Below are positions 34,143 through 46,700 of a DNA stretch of 64,000 nt, one piece after another (position 1 is the first letter of the stretch; each line of letters begins with the position of its first letter). The stretch spans positions 10,548,001 through 10,612,000 of the forward strand of contig CM073321.1 in the NCBI GenBank assembly GCA_037043015.1, written 5' to 3'. A program made the translations under genes and the position numbers. Under the pieces are notes generated by a model. The model was not told the origin of the DNA. It made no database searches and saw only the letters and a list, made by a program, of their open reading frames with translations. The DNA is from Bryum argenteum. Taxonomy: Eukaryota; Streptophyta; Bryopsida; Bryales; Bryaceae.

Positions 34143-35180
34143 TTATTTGCCCCTCTTCCTCTTGGAAGGCCTTGAGCCGCCATGAGCTCCCGAAACGCTA
34201 GCGCCCTCCGCCTTTGGTCCGGGGCAAAAAGAGACCTCCTCGTTTCTATCGGGCCTCTCGATCGGAGGTTGGGATGCCCCTTCCTTTAGAATCACGGTCT
34301 CCCTCGAGAGTATTGGAGCTGCAACTTCCGGCTGTGCGTCCCCGGACTCTGAGATATCCACCACTTCCTTAGAGACGGCAATAGGGTGTCCGGGGTCCGG
34401 GGAAGACGCAGGCATTACTCCTAAGTCAGGAGAGTCGCAGAGCAGAATCACATGTTGATTTTGCTTCTGCTTGGGAAGAGGCAGTTCATGTCCAGGGTCA
34501 GGTGCTTTGGTCCCATGCCGCCCTCTCGTTAGATCGTGGCCTAGGGGATGGCAGTAGGACTCTCATCCGCGTTGACCCCTATTATGTCCAGTGGGTTGGA
34601 TAATATTCATAGGATCGGGCCTTTTTCCTTCTGGATTCTGACAGCTATTTCCTCCGAGAGAGGTTCAGGTGCGTCTTAGACAACTCCTTGGGAAGCAATG
34701 CCCTCCACTGCGCCTCCTACTTTGGTCTCGTCTCTGCCCTCATTTAGTTGCAGAGGTCCGGACACAGGCTTCTCCACCCTTGGGCTCAGGGGTCCTCCTA
34801 GGGCAGTGATGTCTATGGCCACCGGGTCTGCTACTTTGCCCTCCTCCTCCCGGGCTATCTCCAGTACCTCGGAGTTGGTCTTCGTAGGTGGGAGCACAAT
34901 GACCTCATTTTCGAGTTATCTCATGGAATATTCTTAGCCATCTTCTCAATGAGTGCCTGCATCTCTTAGACAACACCCTCCATCCGTTGCGTGGCCTTCT
35001 TCATAAAGGCAGCCATCCGGGTTGGTACATGTGTGAAATTGCGCATCAAACAATTGCGCCTTGAGCTAGGCCTCTTCTAATGCATACAGGGTCTTCAGTA
35101 GCCCCAACAGGTTAGAGAGTTTGGCTTCTAGTCGATCGATGTCCCTGCTCTGCCTCAAGATAATGAGGGAACCCTTAGAA
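34143..35180 (-). pseudogene. gag-like gene of element X
   Basis: Minus-strand blocks align with element Y: SLIILRQSRDIDRLEAKLSN (35172-35110) with SLVILEQNKEIDHM of Y (53200-53250); LKAQLFD with the same word in Y; and HVILLCDSP...ETVILKEGA (34450-34280) with LVILLSDSP...ETIILEEGA (55115-55300). The product is helical at first, then proline- and acid-rich, ending in a basic PSKRKRGK. Several stops and frame changes. No pol gene follows. The gene is cut at its 5' side at about 35180, exactly where the 3' end of copy C begins. Confidence 0.6.
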
Positions 35181-35182
35181 GG

Positions 35183-35405
35183 TGTTTTCATTAAATTGAG
35201 ACAATTTGCAATCTCAAATTCAATTGGCTGACATAATCTTTTGAAATTTATGCCAAATAAGATGAGACGGTTACTAAAATTGAAGTGAGAACTTACCAAT
35301 GTAAAATTTAAGTTGCACCTTTGATATTAGAACATACTATAAATATAAACAATGTCTCTTATGACCAATTGAATTGAGACACCAATTAAATTGAGACAAC
35401 CAAAA
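35183..35405 (-). repeat. 3' subterminal region of copy C with TGAGAC motifs
   Basis: AATTGAGACA-type motifs occur near 35193, 35264, 35378 and 35394. The outermost, with its reverse complement 15 bases away (TTGAGA...TCTCAA, 35194-35215), is the same hairpin seen at the end of copy A. It abuts gag of element X. Confidence 0.6.
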
Positions 35406-35710
35406 CATTTAGACAACTTTAGATCATGTCATTTCTGAATAAAAATTTTAAGAAATAGATAAAATTCATAGGATTGCACCTTTCATATTCAACCATACTT
35501 AAAATATACACATGTCATATACAACCATGTGTATTTACACATGTCAACACTATAATATTAAAACCATGACATAATAGAGGCTACTACTCTAATAAACTAG
35601 GAGCATAATTAGGTCACTATATAATTTTAAGAAAAGCTTGATGTAATCACAATAAAAGTGATTGCAACAAATTAGTCAAGAAATTCTGTAAGTGAATCTT
35701 TGATCACATT

Positions 35711-38462
35711 GAATTGTGTTGTCGGTATGGACATCTTTGGATTTATGGTACCAGGATGGAATCTTGGTTTCCAAGTTGTTATAATGGAAATAGTAGCCAT
35801 CCAAGTTGGTGGATACTTTGTATTTTCCAACCAAGAGTTACCTTTCTTCGTGTCCCACTGTTCGTAAGTATCAGAGTCAACATGTTTATAAGATGTTGGC
35901 TTCTAATACTCTAGTGGAATTGAATTAGGGTGCTCCTCACTATCATGAGGGTTGCTTAAAGCTCAGGCGATCCAAACCTTTTTAGGATCTTCATCAGTTG
36001 GACAAAAGGCAAGTAGATATCCTTCATAACAATCGCGGATAACTCTAAATGATGCGTTAGGACGGACTCGCCTTTGACCTACAAATGGAGGATCATAAGC
36101 AAATTCCTCACGCAATTCTTTGTTGTCTTCAAATTGATCCTTTTCTCTCGGGGAGAACCTAGATGTTGGCCATAATCCGTTCCTAAACGCAGAAGGAGTA
36201 GAAAGAGGCAAGTCTAGAGCCTCGCAAACAGACTTCCAATAGTAAATGAATTGCTCGTGTTGCCTATGATAATCACCAGATGGATCAGCATCCGCCAATG
36301 ACTCCCACATGTTCACAAATCCACTGATGCCATTACAAATGCCGTCAATATTCCTCATTTCATTTGGAACCACCAATGTTGGCTCTCCAAGAGGAACCTT
36401 GGGTTTACCACTAGGTAATACTTTCCACAACCTAATTCCAGCACTGTCTTTTGGAAGCCACTCACTATTCGTACAAAGAATTTTGTATTGCATAAGAGGC
36501 CACCCGGATGTATCTTTGAAAAACCGGAATCGTTGTGCACTGGTATGCCCCGATAATGATTCGTCCCCATCACACAAGTAGTCTTTAAGAAAATTCTTGA
36601 AGTTTGGAACTTCCTCAATCATGTGAGGAATGACTGACATTTCCACCGTATCCATGAATGATCTCATCAGAAGGGGTACAATGGGGTAACTGTTGCTCTT
36701 CAACTTATTGCTCCATCGCCCGAAAAGAGCATCAATGTCTTTATGAGTGTGCCCAACGATAAGGAAGTTCTATTGAACTATCCTAAAACCGCCCTTATAA
36801 ACCAAAAGGGAAAAGAACGCAAATACAAATCGGTTCTTATTATCTCTGCACTCATTATCGAGCTGCAAATGCAACATTGGTGGTAGTGATTTAGCAGGGA
36901 TTGGTGCCTCCGATATAAGACCAAGGGAATCTAAGCAGATGTCGGCACCATCCAAAACTGCTTCAGAGAGGGGGCTACTTCTGCCTTTGGTAAACAATTT
37001 CCTTGTAGAGCATTTTGGTGGAGATTCTAAATCTCTCAGTAGTTGAGCAAATGACCCAATCGTATGATTGGAATCCGTCGGGTAAATGTCAAGGCCATAA
37101 TGTGCATAGCGTACGTCACCGTGCTCATGCGCAATCATGCCCGTGATCGAAACCGGCAACTGCATTAAGGTACCTGTTGATCTGCTCTTGTGGGAAAATT
37201 GTAAAGAGGTAGTCTCTGAATGATCCATCTTGTCATGTATAATACACAACTCCTTCTCTGAGTATGACTTTGACGATTCGCGGTTGGCGTAATACAATAG
37301 CATGTGTGACATTTAAGATTTGTTGTGTTTTTTGAATCTAGCATTGTGAAGAGCCCATGCACGACTACTAGGCGTACTAGACGCTCGAAGTTGCTTGATC
37401 TTATCACATTCACCACAACAAGCAAATGTGTCACCACTTGGCTTCGCATAATACCCCGAGAAACAATCTTGTTGTATCCAGCTCAAAGATGAATGCGATA
37501 TGGGAGACAACCCATTCGTGGCGTTCGCGGCATTCACTTGTGATTAGCTGTCTCTCCAAGGGTAGGAGGAGGGAAAGCATTTTGATACTACCTTCTCGCC
37601 TGTAGGAGCTGTTCTAGTTCGATGAGGCATGAGGTCGGCCCCTTTTTACACAATAGCCTTGAGGGTAGCAGTTGCTTGCACGATGTGAATACGAGGCTTC
37701 TTGGAACCACGATTTCCATGATGATCTGCTTGTGTTCCGTCTCGGTAAAGAGACCTGTACTGGAAGAACGTGGCCCTTGAAACACCCATAATCAAGGCCC
37801 ATGCAATGCAACAAACCTCAATACCCTCCAAGGTTATCATATCGTATCCGTCTGCATTTTCATGGACTTGGCCATGAACGTCTAGAAGACAATGTTTTCT
37901 AAAGAAAACATTGTCTGCTAGACACATAGAATTGTGTCCTAAGATTTTTAATCTTTCATCAAGGGAAAGGATGTACACAATTCTCCGAACAACAAGCGTT
38001 GGTCAACACATAGTTGATTGACGCAGATGTCAAGTCATATAGTTCTTTTGGTGTTGAATTACGAGGACGCCTCTGACAAGTACTCTCGTACTGTCAAACG
38101 CCATTCCGAGGAGGTCTTCCAAACAACTTCATTGCTGCATTGTATATGGCGCGTTGGTCGTGGTCGAAAAGGGTGGCACCATTGAGAATGACAAGTTGGA
38201 TCGACATGCACGCAAGGAGTAAATCCATCCAAACGGAAGGAGTAAATTCCACCAAGGACTGCTATTTGAACATAGACAAATTCTGTGCCCAGTGGTCCAC
38301 CATCTGTCTCGGCAACAAGAGTTGAGTCAACGGACTCATACACCGCCTTTGCGACATCATCTCCACCCTCATTCAAGAGTGCGACTCGTTTGGACACACA
38401 TGAGGATCGACTGAAACCTTCACATTCAACAACATCATTCGGAAGCACAGGAGGCCGATAGT
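35711..38462 (-). pseudogene. DUF7869-like transposase-like gene, copy C (main part)
   Basis: The best preserved copy: about 900 codons with a few in-frame stops and at least one frameshift near 37980-38060. In order on the minus strand: LPNDVVECEGFSRSSCVSK (38445-38390); a helix-turn-helix-like block (LEGIEVCCIAWALIMGVSRATFF, 37830-37765); TFACCGECDKIKQLR (37430-37390), a possible zinc-binding CxxC; CIIHDKMDH (37245-37219); MLHLQLDNECRDNKNR (36872-36830); VGHTHKDIDALFGRW (36757-36715); then a long C-terminal domain to KVWIA, a stop, and further matching sequence to about 35735. The D, D and E/D blocks suggest an RNase H-like catalytic core; function as a transposase is inference. Confidence 0.7.
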
Positions 38463-38467
38463 TTACA

Positions 38468-38881
<414 letters not shown>

Positions 38882-38955
38882 CTCCCACATCAACACCGTG
38901 CTGACATGCGAATGAATTCACACAGGTCTCCCACTTCAACACAATGCAAAATATC

Positions 38956-41900
38956 TTAGTCATTGCAAGTTAAGCCCATGAGAGTACGGAAATGCTGAAA
39001 TTTATTGCGTGGAAGCGGCTTAGTAAGAATATCTGCGAGCTGATCTGTAGAAGGAATGTAGGTAATAGCAATCTCGCCATTCGCTCGATATTCTCGAAGA
39101 ATGTGAAACTTAACGTTGATATGCTTAGTTTGCTTATGAAGCACGAGATTCATGACGAGGCGAATGGCAGCTTGGTTATCACAGTACAGAGGTGTCGATA
39201 GAGTTTGTTCGTAGCCCAAGTCACCTAGCAGACCTCGCATCCATGAAATTTTGTTGGCAGCAAGATGAGCACCGACATATTCAGACTCGCTGGTGCCGGA
39301 GGCGGTGCACTACTATTTGCGACTACCCCATGCGATTGCCGCACCGTTAATCATGAGTACAAACCTCGAACGCGACTTGCGATCATCTAAATCAGCCGCG
39401 AAGTCAGCATCACTATACGCAATCAAGACGTGCGGAGTACTCGTTGCGCCATAGGTAAGACAGATAGTAAGGGAGCCTTTGAGATACTTGAAGATGCGTT
39501 TCACTACGGAAACATGCGGTGCCTGTGGCTGATTGGAAAACCGTGAAAGGTTGCTAATCAAATAGGCAAGGTCTACTCTCGTGCCAATAACTGCAAATTT
39601 GATGCTACCAATTGCTTCCTTGTATGGGTAGTTGACTGAACTAGTCTGGCCATCCATGAGCAGGGTCAGTTGAAAAGCGCTATTAGGATCGGCTGGGACG
39701 ACAAGTGGATTACAATCTTTGTGCTGATACTTGTGCATGAGACGCTCCACATATCGATGTTGGTCGACGTGAATCAGCTTGTGTGATTGATCGCGAAGGA
39801 GATGAAGACCAACATAGATTTTAGTAGTGCCTTTGGTGATCTGAAAGGCGCCTTCCATGTACTCAAGCATTGTATCAATACAAGTTGTGGTTGGGCTGCA
39901 AGCGATGCCGTCATCAACCGGAATAGCGAGAATAAGCTTTGGAGCAGTTTTGCTGATGTAGACGCAATGATCATGAGGTGACTGCAGCATATCAAAGCGT
40001 TGAAGAAACGAATTAAACTTGTGGTTCTATACGCGAGAAGATTGTTTTAATCCATAGAGGGCTTTCCTGAGTTGGCATACCATGGTAGGTGAGTCTGGAA
40101 CAATAAAACCCATGGGTTGATCCATGTAAATGACTTCCTGAATTTCACCATATAAGAAGGCCGTGCAGACATCGAATTGAACAAGCTCCATGTCGTCTAC
40201 GGCAGCAATGGATAGAATAGTGCGGATGCTATCGAACTTCACACCAGGACTAAAAGTCTCTCTGTAGTCAATTCCTGCGCGTTGAGTGAAGCCTTTAGCG
40301 ACCAGCCGAGCTTTAAAGCGACTGACGGAGCCATCTGCAGCCATTTTAATCTTGTAAACCCATTTATTACGGATATGCTTGTGGCATGCAGGAAGCATCT
40401 CCAAATCCCACGTATGATTTGCAAGTAGCGAATTGTATTCATCTTGCATAGCTTGAAGCCACTGCTTACGTTCAGGGGAGCTGAGAGCTTGTTCAAAAGT
40501 GAGCGGTTTTATAGGAACGTATTGCATATCAAAATCAGTTGCCACACCAGCGTAAGAATTGCGTGTGATCGGATAAATCCAGTCACCATATCGAACTGGT
40601 GGTTTGCGTTGACGGCGAGGTGAGACTGGCTCAAGATTCTCAACTGCTTCATCAAGCTGCGAGTCGGAGCCTAGATTTTCCGTATCCACTGGTTCTACAG
40701 GAAGAGAAGGAGCTCTGACACCATCCAATGAAGTATCAGTAGCCGGAACAGGAAGATCGGTGGGATAGCTAGCTTCGCCAGTGTCATGATCAATAGATTG
40801 AGTATCGGCAATACCACTAGTAGGGGTAGATAGAGTGGATGTGCTAGGAACAAGCTGATTGTTTGTTGCATGATTGTCTCCTGCATGATGGACTCCCACT
40901 GACGGATCAACTCCTAGTGGCACATCAGCTCCCACCGGCCCACCAGTTTCCACTGGCACATGAGCTTCCACTGGCACATGAGCTCCCACTGGTACATGCC
41001 GCGCAATTTCACCAAGGCATAAAGGCTCAGAAGGATGGAAATTATCGGAAATAGGGACTGAAAGAGTCTCGCCGAAAAGCACGTCGCGGCTTTCAACGAT
41101 GCGACGAGTGCCGTTAAACCAAATGCGATATGCTTTACTACAAGCAGAGTAGCCCATCATAACGCCCTTCTTTGATTTTGAAGAAAGTTTAGTGCGCAGT
41201 TTCACCAGCGTGTGAACATAGGCATCAGCACCAAATATTGAAATATGCAAGAGAGATGGTGTAACATTATACCACGCTTCGTAGGGTGTGCAACCATGGA
41301 GAGTGCGAGTCTCAGTACGATTCAAGATATAGACGGCAGTATGGACAGCTTCACTCCAAAACTTGATGTGAACATTTGCTGCATACAACATGCTTCGACA
41401 AGCCTCCATTATTGTTCGATTATCGCGCTCAGAGACGCCATTCTGCTTGGGCGTATAAGAGGGTATAAGCTCCTGACCAATGCCTTCGTCTTCAAGATAC
41501 TGCTGGAATGCTTTATTTGTATGTTCTGTTCCACGATCGCTACGAAGAAACCGAACGAAGTGTCCAGTTTCACGATGAATTTGTTTCACAAAGCGCTTGA
41601 AGCTTGCAAGCGTGTCTGTTTTGGATTTCAAACACTCAAGAACTCTGTATCTAGAGTAATCGTCCTTGAAGAGAATGAAATATAAGGATCTACCAACTGA
41701 TGGAATACTCATGGGTCCGCATAGATCGGTGTGAAGAAGTAAACCAGGAACAGAGGCTTTGACTCGAGGATCGTGAGAAGGGAAAGATGTGCGATGATGT
41801 TTACCACACGCACAGCCTGCACAGCAATGATGTTGTGTGCTCTCGAGAATAAGACCATTCACGAAATGCGCAGTGGCCATATGTCAAATGGTGGCATAAT

Positions 41901-43320
41901 TGAGATGAGCCAATCGCTGATGCCAGTTGTCTAATGACTGCGTACTCTCCGCAGTAGTTGCTGGCCAAAAAGAGTTGGCGGTGAAAGCAACGCTGAGATC
42001 GACTGGTTGGATTGACAATGAAGAAGACGGTGTAACAACGTCAAATAGAAGGCGGTACAGGCGACGGTGAATTACTCCTGTCATGATAACATGACCGGCC
42101 TCAATAACATGGCAGGTTTTCTCCATATGAAGAATATACATCTTCTGAGCAGCAATGTAGGTGGAAAACAGGTTACGTCCTAATCCCGGAATGTGGATGT
42201 TGTTCTATAAGATGCCAAAAGTGTGTGTCCCATCAACATATATCTTGATGAGAATAGCGCCAATGCCAGCAGCAGTTAGTTGCACTCCACCAATTCCTTC
42301 AATAGAACGTTGCTGAGCAGAGATATCGACATATGTTGAGAAACTCGAGCGATCTTGGCACATGTGTTCCGTACAACGAGAATCGACATACGAATATGAG
42401 GAAGCAAAATCAGAAGGTAGAAAAGATGCCGTGTATGCTTTGTATGATGTGACATCTTTCTTGGCATTCTTTGAGGCATCTCTTGCGTTTTTAAGTGCAT
42501 GTTGTGTTGCCTTAAATGCTCTGCATTCCTCATCTGTACTTTGGCATTCTTTGCCCCAGTGGCCGAGCTTGCCGCAGCGCCAGCACGGCGTGATCTTCTT
42601 TCGTTCATTGATCTCTTTTCGTCGAACAGCTCGTTGCTCGGGAGTAAACTCAATCTTGCTTGACTCTCCAGTCGCTTTATCCTTGCTCAAGGCAACATAG
42701 GCTGCTGTAGTAGCTGCTTCGTTATCAAGACGTTGCTTAGCATGAGATTCAGCTGTGAGCAAACGAAGTGTGAGGTTATTGAGTGTACGATCAACCGTTG
42801 GAGTAACATCCCAGGTAGAAATGACATTGTCAAAGAGGGGAGGAAGCTTTGCTAGAATCTTGGATATGATAGCTTCATTGTCGAAAGTTGTGCTATCGCG
42901 AGCTGTAAGCTGGAGGATGATAAGATTGAGCCTCCCAAGAAAATTTGCAATTGGCTCGCCATCTTGAAGTTCACACATGAAGAATTGCGTTTGTAAAGAG
43001 TAAATGTTCTCAGAACCATTCTGCTCATGAAGCAACGTCAAACAATCCCATATCGCCTTTGATGTCGTGCAGCACATGATGTTTCTGAGATATTGCTTCT
43101 CTAAAGCAGAGCATAGAAGACTAATGGCTTGATTGTCTTGCTTTTTGCACTCCGTGCGTGTTTGCTGTCGTTCGGTCGTAGGAGGCTGAGGTTCGGTACC
43201 ATCGACGACATCCATAAGATCTTTTCCGTAAAAGATCGCAGTCATTTGAAATTTCCACATGTGAAAATTTTCACCATTATAGCGATCAATATTGCCAGGA
43301 TCACGAGAAGAATCGGCCAT
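38956..43320 (-). pseudogene. copia Gag-Pol polyprotein, five stop codons
   Basis: A single frame of about 1,454 codons from ATG 43320 (MADSSRDPGN) to the stop at 38956-38958. Order: gag with CCHC knuckle CWRCGKLGHWGKEC (near 42590-42550); protease with VDSRCTEHM (near 42385), where the usual DSG is DSR; integrase HHCC (WHQRLAHLN near 41910, CAGCACGKH) and core DLCGPM, SDRGTEHTN and QNGVSERDN (near 41730-41420); reverse transcriptase, where the usual YVDD reads PVDD (near 39915); RNase H with SDADFAAD and YCDNQAAI. Stops at 42205, 41884, 40027, 39313 and 39310 are all TAG or TGA and fit C:G-to-T:A change. No frameshift seen. Confidence 0.92.
40905..41000 (-). repeat. VPVGAH-type repeats in the copia linker
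   Basis: About four 24-base tandem units in the region between integrase and reverse transcriptase encode HVPVGAHVPVEAHVPVE-like repeats, continuing into GGPVGADVPLG. This linker is normally variable in copia elements. The repeats keep the frame. Confidence 0.7.
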
Positions 43321-43414
43321 TTTATGAACTGAATTTGATGGCAGGTGAGGACGGAGTCTTGAATAACAGACTAGAATACACTGTCGGATCACAAAAGCAC
43401 AGGGAAGATTGCTT

Positions 43415-43425
43415 GGCCCATAACC
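43415..43425 (-). promoter_or_regulatory. half-tRNA primer binding site of the copia element
   Basis: Directly inside the 5' LTR the minus strand reads GGTTATGGGCC. This is complementary to the anticodon arm of eukaryotic initiator tRNA-Met (GGCCCAUAACC, with the CAU anticodon), not to its 3' end. Drosophila copia, yeast Ty5 and Volvox Osser prime from such a cleaved half-tRNA. The match is seen; the priming mode is inferred from those families. Confidence 0.75.
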
Positions 43426-43679
43426 TGTTGAACTTTAACTAGTAACTTCACACAAGAAGTACTGTAAACACTACTTGCATTACATGAATATCAGACATAT
43501 ACAAAGGTATTCTTGCAAAGATTGAGCAAGCAGTTTAAAGGCTAAAATTGCATATAACTATCCTTGCTTATCACTTGCTATCACATATATATATGTTTCA
43601 GGCTTGCTCCGCTCCCATTCTCCCGCTTCACATTCTGTGTCAAATTCAGAATCACGTCACAAGTGTTGATATTCCAATA
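43426..43679 (-). repeat. 5' LTR of the copia element
   Basis: 254 bp, reading on the minus strand TATTGGAATATCAACAC...AAAGTTCAACA. It has a short TATATATA near 43587 that could be the promoter TATA box. Adjacent to the half-tRNA primer site on its inner side. Confidence 0.9.
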
Positions 43680-43684
43680 TCACA

Positions 43685-43790
43685 CCATCGATGACAAAGT
43701 CACCCAGTCTGCAAGCATTGACAAGTGTGGGTATCATAATCTGAATGAGTATGTGAAACACCTTCGACGTGAAAGATCCTACGAGTAATA
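43685..43790 (-). pseudogene. copy C, N-terminal coding piece beyond the copia element
   Basis: The minus strand reads GDFVIDGV right up to the copia TSD, matching TFIVNGV at the start of copy A (about 18160-18185). A TTGCAG immediately before it matches ATGCAG at the same place in copy A, so both may share a splice acceptor. Upstream lies palindrome array 3. Confidence 0.6.
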
Positions 43791-43845
43791 CCCTTGAGAA
43801 ATGACAACGAAAACAAATAAGGTTCAAAAACGCCTGCAACTACAA

Positions 43846-44170
43846 TTAATTATCTCCGGGTCGGTGATAATTCCATAGTAAGAGCCGATTGCCATCCAAG
43901 CAATTATCTCTTGCTCGATGGTGATAATGACCGGAAAGAGATTGTATATCCTATAGCGGACAATGATTATCTCTGGCTCAGGGTTAATCACTTATAAGTC
44001 GATAACAAAATGTTGATTTAAGTGAGTGAAGATATTCAACAACAAATCAAAATAAACATGCTATTTTCAAAACGCCGTGGAAAGGATCACAATAACTGTA
44101 CGGAGAGTTTATCCCCAACTAGAAGAATAATTACACGGGATAATTTGGTGTCGTCGAAATCGATAATATC
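43846..44170. repeat. palindromic repeat array 3, upstream of copy C
   Basis: Four to five worn copies of the TTATCCCCGG/CCGGGGATAA palindrome: TTATCTCCGGGTCGGTGATAA at 43850-43870, others near 43900, 43966 and 44110-44145, spaced about 50-70 bases and then wider. The array stands about 60 bases upstream of the coding start of copy C, the same relation as array 2 to copy A. Confidence 0.7.
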
Positions 44171-44449
44171 ACAAAACGGTAATTGCTAAAATGCCTCCTA
44201 ATTAATAATCAAAGAACTTAAAAAAACCCTGCGGATGAATTTGCCGGATGAACAAAGATTCATCCGTTTCGAACAGATGAAGTTTTGCTCCGTCCAACTA
44301 GGCCGAATTGGGTCAGGGAGGAGAGAGAGTAAGTTAGGTTTTTCATATTCGGTGAGTGTGTACGTGTGTGAGATCTAGGTTGTTTTGGTCGGGTTTTCGT
44401 CACACTTTTTTGGGTGTGTTTTGTAGAAGTGTGCGTGTGACTGTAGGGG

Positions 44450-45237
44450 AAGTGTGTGGGTGAGATTCTGGAGGAGGGGAGAGCGTCTCAGGAGGCCGAC
44501 ACTTTGCTAGGACGGCGAACCAGGAAGCATCGGGAAGGGGGAGCTGCGGCTAGCACCGACAACGCTGAAGACCGCGAGGCGATCACGGGAAAAACAACGA
44601 CAGCATCGGGGGGAAGAGAGACTGAAGCTCGACGGCAGCGGTGGAAACCTAGTCTGGTGGAGCAAGGTGATCGGCCGCCAGCAGGAGAGATCCAGTAGAA
44701 GACGAAGGTCAGAAGTCGGATCCCAACAATCCAGCGCAACGACTGCAGCCGAACCAATTTTGGCAGCGATGCCATGGAGCAGCATCACGACGCCGACAAT
44801 CCGCAACGAAAGAAGGCCACCGGCAGCGCCACCGACACTGATAGCGTCAAGAGGACGGCGATCAGCACGGCGAACCAAATCGCTGAAGGTGGACAAGGAG
44901 CGCACAGTCGCGGAAAGAGGACGAGGAGCGCGGAGGGCAGCTTCGATAGGAGGCGGAGATCGGCGGCCGGCATCGACAGCCGGCAGTTCAACACAGCGGC
45001 ACCGAGGCCGCTCATCAACAATTTGACGGTCGGCGGCGACGATGGCATCACAGCTGTGACAAAGAAACCATCAGGTGGAGGATTTGGTGCAGCGGAGGCG
45101 ACAACCGTCGAAGTCAAAGCCGCTAGCAGCGGTGGAGCTGGAGTCCGTCACCGCGACGGCGAGCGAGCACATGGGGGAGCGACGCGAGCAGTGGAGCCAG
45201 CACCGCCGCCGGAAAGACTAGCACGAGCAGCGTGACA
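44450..45237 (+). other. GC-rich block with open frames, unassigned
   Basis: A sharp GC-rich island in AT-rich surroundings. Three overlapping plus frames and their antisense are all open for 80-150 codons, which mainly reflects the lack of AT-rich stops. The longest plus reading (44774-45235) is Ala/Gly/Arg/Thr-rich without a domain. A pyrimidine- and GT-rich leader (44330-44450) precedes it, so it could be the GC-rich 5' exon or leader of a gene or retroelement. Not called as a gene. Confidence 0.35.
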
Positions 45238-46700
45238 GCGATCCAGCCCGTGTCCCTCCGTGTGACAATACGAAGGGTTGACAGGGGATATTAAAGAGGG
45301 GGCCCCTATTACTCCTTTCCTTAGTTTTTACTCATTGCTTGCTGGATCGTGTTCTTAGATTAAGACTTAAAAATTGGTGACCTTAGTTACCTAAAAACAA
45401 GTGTACATTTGAATTTCTTTGAAATGTGTGTGTATCAAATTGTTTTGAGTTGCGTGCGTTTTGGAATTGGGTGCTTCTAATTCTGTTTTTTGTGGTGTTA
45501 TGGTGTTGTGTGTTTGTGCTTGCTTGTGCTGGTATTGCCTAGATGTAGTTCAATTTTTGCCGGTGAAGGGTAAGATGGGAAAGCGCTGTCCAAAAATCCC
45601 CGGTTTTGATTCAAATTGTGCATGAAATTCATAGAATGCTTGGCTAGATTGTTTGCTAGGGTCCATATGTTAATAGGATTGCATTAGTAGAAGACAGGAG
45701 TGGATTTGAGTTGGCTTCCACACCCTCGTGACCCTAAAGTGTGTGTTGGACCTCTTAGTTCACATGAGTTTTAAAGGTCTTCGGAGTGGATTTGGCATGG
45801 AAGCCCCTCAATTTTGAGCCCTAGGCCCTTGGGGGTCATTTGGAGGCTATTTGAGCTTCCTAAGGTGGGGTTTTAGACTTAAATTGCTGCTGAATTTTCT
45901 TGTTTGCATGTGAATGAGGGTTAATTGCATGACTTGATTCTTTTGGTTGCATTTGAGTTGAATTGCGTTGGTGTATGAGGAAATTGGGTGTCCGTTGCTT
46001 GGAAGGCTAGATAGATTGGTATTCTATCGCTACGGCCAACTTCTGGCTTATAAACCGGGTTACCGGTATTTAGGCTCACATACCATGAGGGTCCTGAGGC
46101 TCTAAAACACTAACTCACTAAGGCGAAATTATTCTAGGAGCTCACTTGAATGGTCATAAGTGCTTCAGTCAAACAATGCGTTGTTGTAGGCCAACAAATA
46201 ATGACTTACCAAGGGACTCGGAGTTGTGTAAACTTATGATGCTTAATCTTCCCTACCTGTGGAACTAGGATCTCGTCACCGCAAAGAAGCTGCAATGAAT
46301 TCTAATATCTTTTATATTTCTTTTAATATTCCAATACTTCGATTTCAAGAATCTTTTAATACTACGGTCCAAGACTCTCATTAAACACACCTTCTCGGAA
46401 ATCGGTGGTGGGTAACTGATCGGTTTTAGCTCTATCGGAGCTAAATCGACCTGCGCAAGTAAGAGTGGCTCGTCAAACCATGTCTTGTGGTTAAAGCCCT
46501 CGTGTTCATTCGAATAGGTCATTGGATTTGACTCATTGCCTGCTTTTTCAACGTTGTGTGAAGCAATATGGAGACGACCGACTTTAGAGGGAGATGTAGT
46601 TTGGGCACCTAAAGACACTCGTAGTGAGGAAATCCCCTCCTTTTAGAGGGATTCCTGCGTAGATTTCACCTCCTAGCTACGTAATGCTGTGTAGATAGTA
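45238..46700. other. no gene seen between the GC block and gypsy 2
   Basis: T- and G-rich DNA with no supported coding region. The small minus frame 46618-46265 has no domain. It may include the 5' LTR and leader of gypsy 2, but no second copy was found to prove it. Confidence 0.35.

Noticed and set aside
40863..41054. Plus-strand ORF with HQLPLAHELPLAHELP repeats
   Set aside because: It is antisense to the VPVGAH repeats of the copia linker.
43415..43425. Fragment of an initiator tRNA-Met gene
   Set aside because: Only 11 bases match, directly next to the LTR. It is a primer site, not a tRNA gene.
44488..45117. Minus-strand ORFs in the GC-rich block
   Set aside because: All frames are open there because AT-rich stop codons are rare. 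No domain and no context supports either strand.
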